Part shown: positions 45,078-52,995 of the stretch, one piece after another
Position numbering within the stretch: the stretch's first letter is position 1
Layout: every line of letters begins with the position of its first letter
Source of the DNA: Halorubrum sp. CBA1229
Lineage (GTDB): Archaea > Halobacteriota > Halobacteria > Halobacteriales > Haloferacaceae
Direction of reading: 5' to 3'
Length of the DNA stretch: 64,000 nt
Assembly: GCF_003721435.2 (NCBI RefSeq)
Contig: NZ_CP054585.1
Coordinates: 248,001-312,000 of the forward strand
The notes under the pieces: generated by a model
Databases searched by the model: none
Seen by the model: only the letters and a program-made list of their open reading frames with translations
Told to the model about the DNA's origin: nothing
Translations under genes and position numbers: made by a program

Positions 45078-45371
45078 GAACGCAGTCCATCCTACACCCT
45101 CTTTGAGGTAACGCTTAGTGTGTCGCGGCACGTGACGTGGGTACATCGACTCGATGTCGACGCCGAATATGAACGACTCAGAGATGCCTGATCAGCTCGA
45201 TGCGAAACACGAGCGCAATTGTGAGCACCGCATCGCGGCGATCAACTAAATCGGTAGCGCGGAGTCCCCTTCCTCAAGGAGCGACCGGAGGGAGCAAGTA
45301 GGGAGGGGAGGAGCGCGTTCGTGTCAGTTACAAACATTATTTATAAGTAGCCTTCTAGTCACACTGAACGT

Positions 45372-46628
45372 GTGGCGGACGACTACGTGCGTCGGACGGC
45401 AATTACTCGTCTCGAAGTCACAGACGAGCAACGCGACCTGCTCGAAGAGACTATCTCTGAGTGGAAGCGTGGATGCCAACTCGCCACGGACATGGCGTGG
45501 GGCAAATGCAACGCGAAAAGCGACGTACAGCCCCTCGCTTACGACGACGTGCGAGAACATACCGACCTCGGGAGTCAACACGCGGTTCTCGCCACCCACC
45601 AAGCAGCCCAAGCCATCACCGGCTGTCTCGAACGCCGCTCGAAAGGGAAGAACGTCAGCAAGCCCACCTTCACCGCTCCGACGGTGACGTACGACACGCG
45701 GACGCTGACGCTGTTCGATGACGAGACGGTGTCGCTCTCCACCACGGAGAGTCGGGTCCGATGTGAACTTGCTCTGCCTGATGCCGACGATGGCTATCAA
45801 CGGCAGTATCTTGACTCGGACACATGGAGCGTCACGGAAAGTACACTCACCGCCCGTAACGGTGACTACTTTTTACATCTCGGCTTCCGCCGACCAAAGA
45901 CCGATATGGAGCGGAACACCGCCGAGGACGGAACGGTCCTCGGGGTTGACCTCGGTATCGAAAACCTTGCTGTCACCAGCACTGCCTCCTTTGTCAGCGG
46001 GCGAGAGCTTACTCACAACCTCCGAGAGTTCGAGAAGGTGCGCGCCGGACTCCAACAGACCGGGACGCGAAGCGCCCACCGAACGCTCGAACAGTCGAGT
46101 AGGCGAGAACTTCGCTACATCCGCGACGTGCTACACAAAGCGTCGAACGCCATAGTCGCGGAAGCGCTCCGGTACGAGTGCGACGTGATCGCGTTCGAGG
46201 ACTTAACTGACATCCGCGACCGCACGGGAGCGTCGTGGGGGCACAAGTGGGCGTTCCGAACGCTCTATGAACAAGTGGAATACAAAGCCGAAGCTGAAGG
46301 TATCACGGTGAAGCAAGTGGGGTCGGCGTACACGTCGCAACGATGCGCCGAGTGTGGATTCACAGCAGACGAGAACCGTCCGGCCCGCACCGAGTTCTCT
46401 TGTCAGAAGTGTGAGTCGGAAGCGAATGCGGATTACAATGCGGCGAAGAATATCGGGATGCGGTATGTCCGTCGAGGCCAACAGTCGTCTCGGCGGACGG
46501 GCAACAGTCAGCTCGCCCTGAAGTCTGGAACGGTGACGCCGAGTGGCGGATTCACCGCCCACCCGGACGGGTTCGAGGCCGAGCTCACGGACAAGCCCCT
46601 CCCTCAACGAGCGAAGTCGGTAGACTGA
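45372..46628 (+). CDS. tnpB: TnpB RNA-guided nuclease, complete active site
   Basis: 418 residues from a GTG. RuvC-I GVDLGIENL (Asp193), RuvC-II AFEDLTDI (Glu276), zinc ribbon C325/C328 and C344/C347, and RuvC-III NADYNAAKN (Asp354) are all present, so it should be catalytically competent. The N-terminal beta barrel and helices (TRLEVTDEQRDLLEETISEW) are typical. It is only distantly similar to the other two TnpBs here. The 3' end of the gene runs into the right-end hairpin. Confidence 0.92.
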   Translation: MADDYVRRTAITRLEVTDEQRDLLEETISEWKRGCQLATDMAWGKCNAKSDVQPLAYDDVREHTDLGSQHAVLATHQAAQAITGCLERRSKGKNVSKPTFTAPTVTYDTRTLTLFDDETVSLSTTESRVRCELALPDADDGYQRQYLDSDTWSVTESTLTARNGDYFLHLGFRRPKTDMERNTAEDGTVLGVDLGIENLAVTSTASFVSGRELTHNLREFEKVRAGLQQTGTRSAHRTLEQSSRRELRYIRDVLHKASNAIVAEALRYECDVIAFEDLTDIRDRTGASWGHKWAFRTLYEQVEYKAEAEGITVKQVGSAYTSQRCAECGFTADENRPARTEFSCQKCESEANADYNAAKNIGMRYVRRGQQSSRRTGNSQLALKSGTVTPSGGFTAHPDGFEAELTDKPLPQRAKSVD

Positions 46629-46650
46629 GCGAAGTAGGGTGGGGTAGTTG
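46596..46650 (+). ncRNA. Putative omega/reRNA scaffold at the right end of the second TnpB element
   Basis: The CCCCTCCCTC arm, GAGCGAAG repeats (two copies 17 bases apart) and the AGGGTGGGG arm form a structured end overlapping the last codons and stop of tnpB. The guide would start at 46651, inside the disrupted host gene. Confidence 0.5.
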
Positions 46651-46939
46651 ACACGCTGGGTATCGTACATTCAGTCAGAGCCACCCGAGGTGTGGGGGCC
46701 ACAACAGAACGCGGTAGTCAACGGTCAACTCACTGCCGCCCAACACGAGGCAACCTCGGCGGCACATCAGCAACATGTGGCCGATGTTGCTCAAGAGATA
46801 CTTGATATCCAAGACGATGCCAGCGACGCGGCGGGGTCGCGAGACCGTCGCTAGTCTCCCTGTTTCAGCGTTGCCGGCGACTACAGCTGGGTTTCATCTC
46901 CGGCCGCTCCGAGTGTCCCGACTGGAACAGCTGGCCTAG

Positions 46940-47456
46940 TCACTCACACAGTGCCAACCGCACCGCGTCCGACAGCCCACTCACGCGGGCAGCATGCTCC
47001 CAGGATTCTTCGCGAATGCCGTTGGTGACGTACGCAAAGCCGACATTTCGCTCTGGATCACCCCACCCGAAAATGCTCCCCAGTCCTGCATGGCCGAACA
47101 TCCGCTCGCGACTCATCGAGCCAAACATATCGTTCGCGAGCCCACCGGTCCAAAAGCCAAGGCCGTATCGGGCCGGTCGCGAGAGCGTTCCGTCCGACTC
47201 GGTCTCTGCATGGGTCTGGGTTGTGTGGGCGACGGTCTCTGCGTCAAGCAGTCGTGTCCCGTTGAAGGCGCCACCGTTCGCCATACAGGCGTAAAATCGT
47301 GCCATCTCACGTGCCGTGCTAATCCCGTTTGCGGCCGGGATCACCGCGCGGCGGACGGCTTCGTCGTTGAACGCCGCTGCTGACTCGGCGGCTGGGATTC
47401 CGAGGCCTTCACCGGGATCGCGACACCGGTCGTACATTTCGAAGCCGGATAGAGTG
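46940..47456 (-). pseudogene. 5'-truncated beta-lactamase-family (serine hydrolase) gene
   Basis: About 170 C-terminal residues remain: ANGISTAREMARFYACMANG, then YGLGFWTGGLANDMFG, MFGHAGLGSIFGWGDPERNV and AYVTNG. The HAGxGS motif corresponds to the third catalytic motif of class C beta-lactamase/esterase-like proteins. The S-x-x-K-containing N-terminal half is missing; the gene ends abruptly at the right end of the third TnpB element. No N-terminal half was found on the other side of that element. Confidence 0.8.
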
Positions 47457-47461
47457 GCGAC

Positions 47462-47536
47462 TTGACCTCCTCCTCCGCGTGAACGCGGAGGAATCCCACC
47501 ACGGGATTTCAGGCCGAACGAAGCGGCCTGTTGGTT
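47462..47536 (-). ncRNA. Putative omega/reRNA scaffold of the third TnpB element
   Basis: Reading on the minus strand after the tnpB stop: GGCCGCTTCGTTCGGCC forms one stem-loop, then a CCCGTGGTGGG stem and the terminal CGCGGAGG hairpin. This is the expected place for the guide RNA, with the guide taken from the beta-lactamase relic side. Confidence 0.5.
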
Positions 47537-48793
47537 TCAAGACGCATGCGTTCCACGCCTCCTTTGCTGGGTGTCAGCATCGGCGTGGCTGTCTTGTGGC
47601 CCGGTCAACGAGGCCCCATCCGTAGTCGAGTCATCGGCACCAGCCTTCTGCCGGGAGTTCCGATCGCTTTGGCGGTGACTCTCTCCACTACGGTAGCGGT
47701 CTGCAATATTTATCGCCCCGTTCACGTCGGCTTGATACTCACCGACCCAACAGTCGTCGGTCGAGCAGCGAAACATCGCCTGTCGTGGCCGGGAGCCGTG
47801 TTCACCGCACGCGTGACACGCCTTCGACGTGTTTCGAGGATTCACCGTCTCGACGGGAATCCCCTGCTCGGCGGCTTTGTAGCGAATCTGTGCGTGGAGT
47901 TTGGCAAACCCCCACCCGTGTAACCGCCGGTTCATGTATTCGCCGTAGTCCATGTTCTCGCGGATGTCCGTCAAGTCTTCCAGCACCAGTACTGGGTTCT
48001 CGACGGACTCAGCGTACTCAACGACCTCGCGGGTCACGCGGTGAAACACATCGTCAATCTGGTTCCATACTGTATCACCGTAGGATGCTGCGATGCGCTC
48101 ACTGCCTCGTTTCTGCAGCCGCTGCTTGGCAGTGAAGTAGGTTTTGCGGAGCCGACGAACGGCCTTGCCGTCGTCAGCCCACAGTTCGGGGCGAACAGGA
48201 GAACCACGCTTGTCGCGGTGACACACCGTGACAAGACTCGCTTCTCCAATATCCACACCAATCGGCGTCCGCTCGTCGGCGGACACTGCGGAGTGTTTTT
48301 CTACCTCTCGAGTGGCGGTGACGTGAAGATACCACGTTCCGTCCCGCTCGAACAGCCGACTCTCACCCATCGTCGCATCGTCTGCGTGCAACGCTTCGAG
48401 CCACTCCCGCTGGTCGGGATTGGCGCGTACCGGAATCCAGAGGCTGTAATCCTCGTGGTGCGGGATTTTGACGTACCACTCGATGGCGTTCTGTGGCTTG
48501 TGATCGAGGCGGATACCTTCGTTGGTGAACTTCACCGAGTGGTCCTCGGAGATCTCGTCGGCGTCGTAGCTGGTGTGGAGTTGCGGGACGAACTGTTTGA
48601 GCGCGTTTTTCGCATAGCCGCTTAAATCGTACTCGACGACAACGTCGTTGGCAGCTGACTGGGTCGGACAGTGTGCGTCGAACGCGGCCTGAAGTGCCTG
48701 CTGATAGGCCACTCGCGTCTCTCGAAGTTTCCGCCGCTTATTGGTGGTTGGATCGACAAGCTGGAGTTCCAGCGTTTTTGTCACAGCAGGCAT
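47537..48793 (-). CDS. tnpB: TnpB RNA-guided nuclease, complete active site
   Basis: 418 residues from the ATG at 48793; earlier in-frame codons lie in the element's leader. RuvC-I is GVDIGEASL (Asp181), RuvC-II VLEDLTDI (Glu272), zinc ribbon C326/C329 with C343/C348, and RuvC-III QADVNGAINI (Asp356). This belongs to a different TnpB branch from the other two (N-terminus TKTLELQLVDPTTNKRRKL). It should be an active nuclease. The C-terminal 45 residues are polar and disordered. Confidence 0.92.
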   Translation of the reverse strand: MPAVTKTLELQLVDPTTNKRRKLRETRVAYQQALQAAFDAHCPTQSAANDVVVEYDLSGYAKNALKQFVPQLHTSYDADEISEDHSVKFTNEGIRLDHKPQNAIEWYVKIPHHEDYSLWIPVRANPDQREWLEALHADDATMGESRLFERDGTWYLHVTATREVEKHSAVSADERTPIGVDIGEASLVTVCHRDKRGSPVRPELWADDGKAVRRLRKTYFTAKQRLQKRGSERIAASYGDTVWNQIDDVFHRVTREVVEYAESVENPVLVLEDLTDIRENMDYGEYMNRRLHGWGFAKLHAQIRYKAAEQGIPVETVNPRNTSKACHACGEHGSRPRQAMFRCSTDDCWVGEYQADVNGAINIADRYRSGESHRQSDRNSRQKAGADDSTTDGASLTGPQDSHADADTQQRRRGTHAS

Positions 48794-49002
48794 CAGACTG
48801 TACCGGATATAATAACTGATGGCACAATAAGGGTCAGCCATCCGGAGTGAAAGTACTCCTCCAACTATCGGAAATCCGCTCTCGCCATCGCCCGTGGCTT
48901 TTCAGGAGCTCGTCCACTTGACCTCCGCCTGAAGACGGAGGTATGCGCTCGTAACCCTATCATCTGAATATTGGGAGTGCGACGACTGCTATTGTTCTTC
49001 AA

Positions 49003-49039
49003 ACCAATAGACTTATGCTATTGGTCTGCATACCAATAG
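49003..49039. promoter_or_regulatory. Operator: three alternating ACCAATAG half-sites next to the TumE start
   Basis: ACCAATAG (49003-49010), CTATTGGT (49018-49025) and ACCAATAG (49032-49039) alternate in direction with 7- and 6-base gaps and run right up to the ATG at 49040. This looks like an autoregulatory operator for the toxin-antitoxin pair downstream. Confidence 0.7.
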
Positions 49040-49384
49040 ATGAGGATGGCCTCACTGACCGACGACGATCTCGATGGCGTGAGTGAGGGGCGAAAGTACC
49101 CTGACGGGACCGTCGTCCGCGTGTTTTGCATGCGGACGGACCGTGACGCGTACCCGTCTGGGTGGGCCTACAAGCTCCACTACGGCGCGACGGAGCCGGA
49201 CCCGCCCCGCACGCTTGACGATGGGACGATTCGTCGGTACGACAACTCGCACGAGGACACAAAAGGGCACGAACTGCACGTTGCACCGGATCCCGACCCA
49301 GACAGCATCACGTTCCCCGGGATGGTCGAACTCTGGGAACGGTTCTGGAGCGAGATTCCGAAATCCGAGTTCGAGGTCACGTGA
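49040..49384 (+). CDS. TumE-family toxin-like protein
   Basis: 114 residues (a second ATG two codons later is also possible). The pattern EGRKYPDGTVVRVFCMRTDR, then GWAYKLHYGATEPD and RYDNSHEDTKGHELHV matches the TumE/DUF6516 toxin family, which has a central His near NSHxDTKGHE. It is followed after 24 bases by an HVO_A0114-type HTH protein, the usual TumA-like antitoxin. It has an operator with repeated half-sites at its start codon. Confidence 0.8.
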   Translation: MRMASLTDDDLDGVSEGRKYPDGTVVRVFCMRTDRDAYPSGWAYKLHYGATEPDPPRTLDDGTIRRYDNSHEDTKGHELHVAPDPDPDSITFPGMVELWERFWSEIPKSEFEVT

Positions 49385-49408
49385 GGCCATCACACCACGG
49401 TGATACCC

Positions 49409-49858
49409 ATGAACGATACCACGCCGCCGCTGCATCCGATGGAGCGCGAACAGCTTCGGGCCGAATCAACCCTCGTCGTGACCGTGAAGTCGTCCAGTGA
49501 GTTCCACGACGGTGTCGCCGACGGGATCGAGGCGCTTGAACGAGGCGACGCGGTGGATTCCACGCCGACGCTCTCATTCACCAGCTACGACGATCTGATG
49601 GAGACGCTGACGCCGCGCGTCCTCGATCTCATCGAAGCCATCCGCCGGGAAGCGCCAGCCAGCATCAACGAGACCGCACGGGTCGTTGACCGGGACGTGA
49701 AGAACGTCCACGAGGAACTCACCCGCCTCGCCCAGCTGGGCATCATCTTCTTCGAGGAAGACGGCCAGAGTAAGCGCCCGGTCGTCTGGTTCGACGAACT
49801 CCTCATCGACCTCCCCTTCGATCCAGAGGCTGGCGACACGGCAGCCGGTGCACCTTGA
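49409..49858 (+). CDS. HVO_A0114-type HTH antitoxin (TumA-like)
   Basis: 149 residues from the ATG at 49409. The HTH is at residues 75-125: LDLIEAIRREAPASINETAR, then DVKNVHEELTRLAQLGII. This is the winged-helix type found with TumE toxins in archaea. It probably binds the ACCAATAG sites upstream of the operon. The last codons abut a solo IS right end (TTGACATCCTCC), which supplies the stop. Confidence 0.82.
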   Translation: MNDTTPPLHPMEREQLRAESTLVVTVKSSSEFHDGVADGIEALERGDAVDSTPTLSFTSYDDLMETLTPRVLDLIEAIRREAPASINETARVVDRDVKNVHEELTRLAQLGIIFFEEDGQSKRPVVWFDELLIDLPFDPEAGDTAAGAP

Positions 49859-49890
49859 CATCCTCCCTGCGCTGAAGCGCGAGGATTCCA
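49857..49890. repeat. Solo right end of an IS1341-type element
   Basis: TTGACATCCTCC and a hairpin of the type CCTC-x-GCGC-TGAA-GCGC-x-AGG, followed by ATTCC, match the right end of the third TnpB element. No tnpB is attached. It provides the stop codon of the TumA-like gene. Confidence 0.6.
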
Positions 49891-49924
49891 ACAGCACCGT
49901 ACCGCTGGGTTGAGATATTGTGGT

Positions 49925-50173
49925 TTACTTGGTGTTGTTGTTGGCGTCAAAAGCAGCTTGGGCAGCGTTCAAACGGTCGCGGTCACGTCCGCGCAGATCT
50001 GCCACCGCCTCTTTGGCTGCGTCGGCCTCCTCTTCAGTCAGGAGTCCAGCGACATCATCCGGGTGCGGACCACGCGTCATGCGACGCAGCGTTTCTTCCA
50101 TCGTTTCGTCATCCTCCTTGTGTGCAGTCAGCCACTCGTGGAATTCCTCCGATACTCGAATAGTTTTGACCAT
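49925..50173 (-). CDS. VapB-like antitoxin, small
   Basis: 82 residues from the ATG at 50173. VKTIRVSEEFHEWLTAHKED followed by DETMEETLRRMTRG is the classic haloarchaeal antitoxin N-terminus (strand, then two helices; RHH/AbrB-like). The C-terminal half is an acidic helix (EEEADAAKEAVADLRGRDRD) that would wrap a toxin. No PIN-type toxin gene is next to it, so it is an orphan or acts in trans. Confidence 0.7.
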   Translation of the reverse strand: MVKTIRVSEEFHEWLTAHKEDDETMEETLRRMTRGPHPDDVAGLLTEEEADAAKEAVADLRGRDRDRLNAAQAAFDANNNTK

Positions 50174-50322
50174 GTGATATATTGAGATATCTGCGTTTAA
50201 GAAGGTTTGACACAGATTGCACCTATTACAATTTGAAATATATTTGAGTCTCCAACAACACCACCGTTTTATCACCAGATTGGTGCCGCCGAGTCTGCTG
50301 GCTTGCTTGGTCGCAAGTGTCG

Positions 50323-50353
50323 GTTTGTGGGGTGCCCTGAAGGGGTGGACACC
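50323..50353 (+). promoter_or_regulatory. Structured 5' leader before the GHKL-protease gene
   Basis: GTTTGTGGGGTGCCCT-GAAGGGGT-GGACACC runs straight into the ATG. Arms GGTG(C)CC and GG(A)CACC pair, and the loop has GAAGGGGTGG. The first eight bases and the GGGGTGG loop match the leader at 43421, with compensatory changes in the stem. Confidence 0.62.
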
Positions 50354-52024
50354 ATGTCCAAGCAGTCATCGTCCCCGGATCAGTCCGGGATCGAGACGCG
50401 GCGTACCGAGACGGTCGAAATGACCACGGCCGATCAGGTCGCACAGTATCTAATCGAAGATCAGATGGCGGATCTCACGGATGCAATTCGTGAGGCCGTC
50501 CAGAATGGGGTTGACAGTCCCGGCTCCACACGCGTCTTGGTGAGCGTCACGCCCGAACAGACCGTCGTCTGTGATGACGGGGCGGGCGTTGATTTGGGGA
50601 GTGACGAGGGAACGCGGGATCTCTCCGTGCTTGGCGCCGGGACGAAAGCCCGGGCGGACGACACCACGCTCGGCGAGTGGGGGATTGGGACGGGTGCGAT
50701 CATCGCGAAGGGCGCGGTGCGCATCTGGAGCGGCGGGCACGCGCTGTGTTTCGACTATCAGGATCAGCGGACGACTGGGCCGTTCGCAGACGTGGCTGGC
50801 CGTGAGGGGGTCGTCATCGAGACCGAGCACGCGTTCGACGGCGTCTGCGTGAGCATCGACCATTACGCGGGTGAGGTGCCCGATCCCGAGAGCTACCGGT
50901 GGCGCCGGATCGTCGAGCGGCTCCGCGAGCGGTTCGCGTATCTCACCTTTCGGACGGATGTTGCGGTGGTCGTCAACGGCGCGCCCGTGGATCGCGGGCA
51001 TCCGTTCGAAGCGGTCGCCGACAGCCGGGCGCACGTAACGCGTGAGACCGAGGACGCGTATCTAGCCCTTGAGCAGGCGCCCGAGGACGGACTGGCTGTG
51101 TACAGCAACGGCCTGTTCGTCACCACGGATCACGACGTCGGCGTGGGGGGCGTCGTTGTCTCAAAGGGGAATCTGACGCTCAATTTTGGCCGGACGGCGA
51201 TTCAATCGGGATGTGACCGCTGGGGCCGAATTCAGGAGACGATCGCTGCCGCCCGTCGCGACCTATACGACCAGGTGAACGATGACCAGCTCGACAGCCA
51301 GACACGCGCCAAGATGGCCGAACTCCTGGTCAGCGACGAGACGCTGCGGGAGCGCTGGCGGGATCGTGATCTCTTCCAGTTGGTGACAGCGACGCCAGTG
51401 AGTCTCGCACGAATTCAGGCGGCGCCACAGATCGCGTGTCAAGAGGGCGCCAGTCACGGCGGCGATGCGCTCGTCGAGCGCGGGGCCATCATCCTCGATA
51501 CGACCGATCCAGCCACCAAGCGACTGGCGGCGGCAGCACGCGATAGTGAGACCGACGTCGCGCTGCCATCGCGGTTCGACGTCGCAGCGCGGGCGGAAGA
51601 AGCCGGCGTCTGGCAGGGGTATCGTCGGCTGGCAGACACCGACCTCTCGACGCGGCAGGCGCGGTACCTCTTGTTCGCGCGAGCGCTCGCTGAGGCGATC
51701 GAAATCGACCGCACAATTTACTGGGGCGAAGCGACGGCCGACGCATGGACGGATGGGCGGACGCGGATCGTGTTGACGGATTCGGCAGTGACGAGCTCGA
51801 AACGCGCGGTGTGGACTCACGACCTCTTCCTCACCCTGTGTCACGAGGCGGCCCATGATCGGTCGGACAAGCGCCGCCCCGCGCATGGACGGCGCTTCGA
51901 GAGTCGGTTTCGTGACCTCGTTGAGGATCCGGAGGTGCGGGCGGCGTACGCCGAGTTGGTGACCGCCGTTCACGAGCGGGGGTTCCAGCCGGTGTTCAAC
52001 GAACGGGGAGTGACGCTCAGCTAG
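50354..52024 (+). CDS. GHKL ATPase fused to a SprT/WLM-like metalloprotease
   Basis: 556 residues. The ATPase domain has an N box REAVQNGVD (Glu47, Asn51), a G1 box DDGAGVD (74-80) and a G2 box GEWGIGTGA (107-115), as in Hsp90/MORC/MutL-type GHKL folds. A middle transducer-like domain (residues 180-330) follows, then helical regions. The C-terminus has HEAAHD (497-502) and, nine residues on, HGRRF with His511, the spacing of SprT/WLM-type zinc proteases. Role unknown: ATP-dependent DNA-protein or protein remodelling with proteolysis is a reasonable guess. It carries one of the shared leader hairpins. Confidence 0.8.
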   Translation: MSKQSSSPDQSGIETRRTETVEMTTADQVAQYLIEDQMADLTDAIREAVQNGVDSPGSTRVLVSVTPEQTVVCDDGAGVDLGSDEGTRDLSVLGAGTKARADDTTLGEWGIGTGAIIAKGAVRIWSGGHALCFDYQDQRTTGPFADVAGREGVVIETEHAFDGVCVSIDHYAGEVPDPESYRWRRIVERLRERFAYLTFRTDVAVVVNGAPVDRGHPFEAVADSRAHVTRETEDAYLALEQAPEDGLAVYSNGLFVTTDHDVGVGGVVVSKGNLTLNFGRTAIQSGCDRWGRIQETIAAARRDLYDQVNDDQLDSQTRAKMAELLVSDETLRERWRDRDLFQLVTATPVSLARIQAAPQIACQEGASHGGDALVERGAIILDTTDPATKRLAAAARDSETDVALPSRFDVAARAEEAGVWQGYRRLADTDLSTRQARYLLFARALAEAIEIDRTIYWGEATADAWTDGRTRIVLTDSAVTSSKRAVWTHDLFLTLCHEAAHDRSDKRRPAHGRRFESRFRDLVEDPEVRAAYAELVTAVHERGFQPVFNERGVTLS

Positions 52025-52031
52025 CGTGGGA

Positions 52032-52058
52032 TTGTGTGGCTCCCAACGGGTGGGAGCT
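52032..52058 (+). promoter_or_regulatory. Structured 5' leader before a small zinc-site gene
   Basis: TTGTGTGGCTCCC-AACGGGT-GGGAGCT precedes the ATG at 52059. GGCTCCC pairs with GGGAGC(T); the loop has CGGGTGG. It starts eight bases after the stop of the GHKL-protease gene, so translation of the small gene may be controlled separately from the same mRNA. Confidence 0.6.
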
Positions 52059-52226
52059 ATGTTCAAACGGCTAGTGATGTTCGTATTCGATCCTACTGCA
52101 CTGCGTGAGCAACCGACGTGGGGGTCGTGTTCGCATCCACGAACAGCGCGAGCACAGTATGCCACACCACGGGGGCGGCTCGTCGCCTGCGAACGCTGTG
52201 GACGAGTGGACCCACAGAGTCAGTAA
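52059..52226 (+). CDS. Small zinc-site protein, unrecognised
   Basis: 55 residues. A hydrophobic start (FKRLVMFVFDP) is followed by GSCSHPRTARAQYATPRG and CERCGRVDPQSQ. The CxH plus CxxC arrangement can hold one zinc ion. The leader hairpin fixes the start. It follows the GHKL-protease gene by 34 bases and is probably its operon partner. Confidence 0.6.
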   Translation: MFKRLVMFVFDPTALREQPTWGSCSHPRTARAQYATPRGRLVACERCGRVDPQSQ

Positions 52227-52316
52227 TGGGACCTACGAGGAGTGTCCACGGTGTGAGGGCGGCGGTCGCGCTCGTCGCGGCGTGTTGCCTGCAGACCGCG
52301 ATCTATCGCGTACCTG

Positions 52317-52499
52317 TTAATTGTATGGTTCGACGATTGCAAGCACATCAGCCGCCTCATACCAGCGGTTTCGCTGCTGACCGGTCGTTTCACGCAGGAT
52401 ATCGTCATCCCATAGCTGCCGGATAGCTTGGTTGACAGCCGGTTGTGACCGATCGAGGGCTTCCACTGTCTGCGGCTCCGTGAGATACGGATGCTCGTT
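52317..52499 (-). pseudogene. C-terminal remnant of a Fic-family gene
   Basis: Reading to the TAA at 52317: EHPYLTEPQTVEALDRSQPA, then NQAIRQLWDDDILRETTGQQ, RNRWYEAADVLAIVEPYN. This is the winged-helix tail of Fic adenylyltransferase-type proteins (TGQQRNRxYxxxxVLxIxE). The catalytic HxFxxGNxR part is missing because an IS end starts at 52498. Confidence 0.7.
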
Positions 52500-52995
52500 G
52501 ACATCCTCCTCCGCGTGAACGCGGAGGAATCCCGAGCGGTGGGAGTTTCAGGTTTACAGTCCAACCACCGGACTACCACACCTTTCGGGCACGGATAGTC
52601 CCACAGCGTCGATGTGGTGGACTGCTGCCGGTGCCAAGCCGGCGTTACCCCTATCCTCGACCGTGTACGGCGTCCCAGTGTTATTTTTGCCACGGGGACG
52701 CTGGCAGGCATCAGCGGAGTTGGGGGTATCGTGTTACGAGCTTTGAGCAGTCGGCAGAGACACACCCTTCAAGAATGTGGCGTTCACCGACTGCCCTTTC
52801 GGATACTGCCTCGTTGCGCGGGCGGACAGGCCGCCTCCGAAGGACGGTTCGGAATCCGCTCCGTTCCGACCGATTCCTACCTTCGCATAGAGTGGCCTGT
52901 CAATTAAACCTCGGTATGTGAAACTCGGTACAGACGTTCGGCTAGTGGATTGCTTCCCACCATGTCGGCTTCATCAGCCGCCTAAAGGCGGGTGT
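52498..52995 (-). mobile_element. Decayed IS1341-type element without intact tnpB
   Basis: The right end TTGACATCCTCC with hairpin CCTCCGCG-TGAA-CGCGGAGG (52508-52527) is nearly identical to that of the third TnpB element. The other end has a CGCCT-AA-AGGCG hairpin (52978-52989). About 400 bases between hold only a minus-strand frame with a TnpB-tail-like ending (DCKPETPTAR); the RuvC part is gone. It truncated the fic gene. 52996-53190 holds no supported gene. Confidence 0.6.

Larger units (their letters stand above)
45247..46650 (+). mobile_element. IS1341-type TnpB element inserted in a small gene
   Basis: The ends are deduced from the split host gene: flanks ATCAAC on the left and ACACGCTGG on the right rejoin in frame. 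Both ends form long imperfect hairpins (left CCCCTTCCTC to GGGAGGGGAGG; right CCCCTCCCTC to AGGGTGGGG), with an internal GAGCGA motif in each. There is no target duplication, as expected for the IS605 type, and no TnpA gene. Confidence 0.75.
45154..46854 (+). pseudogene. Small conserved gene split by insertion of a TnpB element
   Basis: The 5' part (45154-45246) encodes DQLDAKHERNCEHRIAAIN and the 3' part (46651-46854) encodes TRWVSYIQSEPPEVWGPQQN and NAVVNGQLTAAQHEA. Removing 45247-46650 rejoins them in frame. The joined protein aligns with the intact gene at 57547-57777 (FEADQRRNAEQRRVMIKRWA, then EEWSRQQNRIIDSQLQ). The split copy is a partner-type protein that has lost its function. Confidence 0.8.
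47460..48941 (-). mobile_element. Third IS1341-type TnpB element
   Basis: The right end (left in this orientation) has TTGACCTCCT and the hairpin CCTCCGCG-TGAA-CGCGGAGG (47472-47491). The left end has TTGACCTCCG and CCTCCG-N8-CGGAGG (48922-48941). Similar right-end sequences occur alone at 49857 and 52498. No TnpA. One side truncates a beta-lactamase-like gene. Confidence 0.7.

Noticed and set aside
46648-46854. Separate gene starting at the TTG after the second TnpB element
   Set aside because: It is the 3' part of the split gene; the TTG belongs to the IS end and homology continues on the other side of the element.
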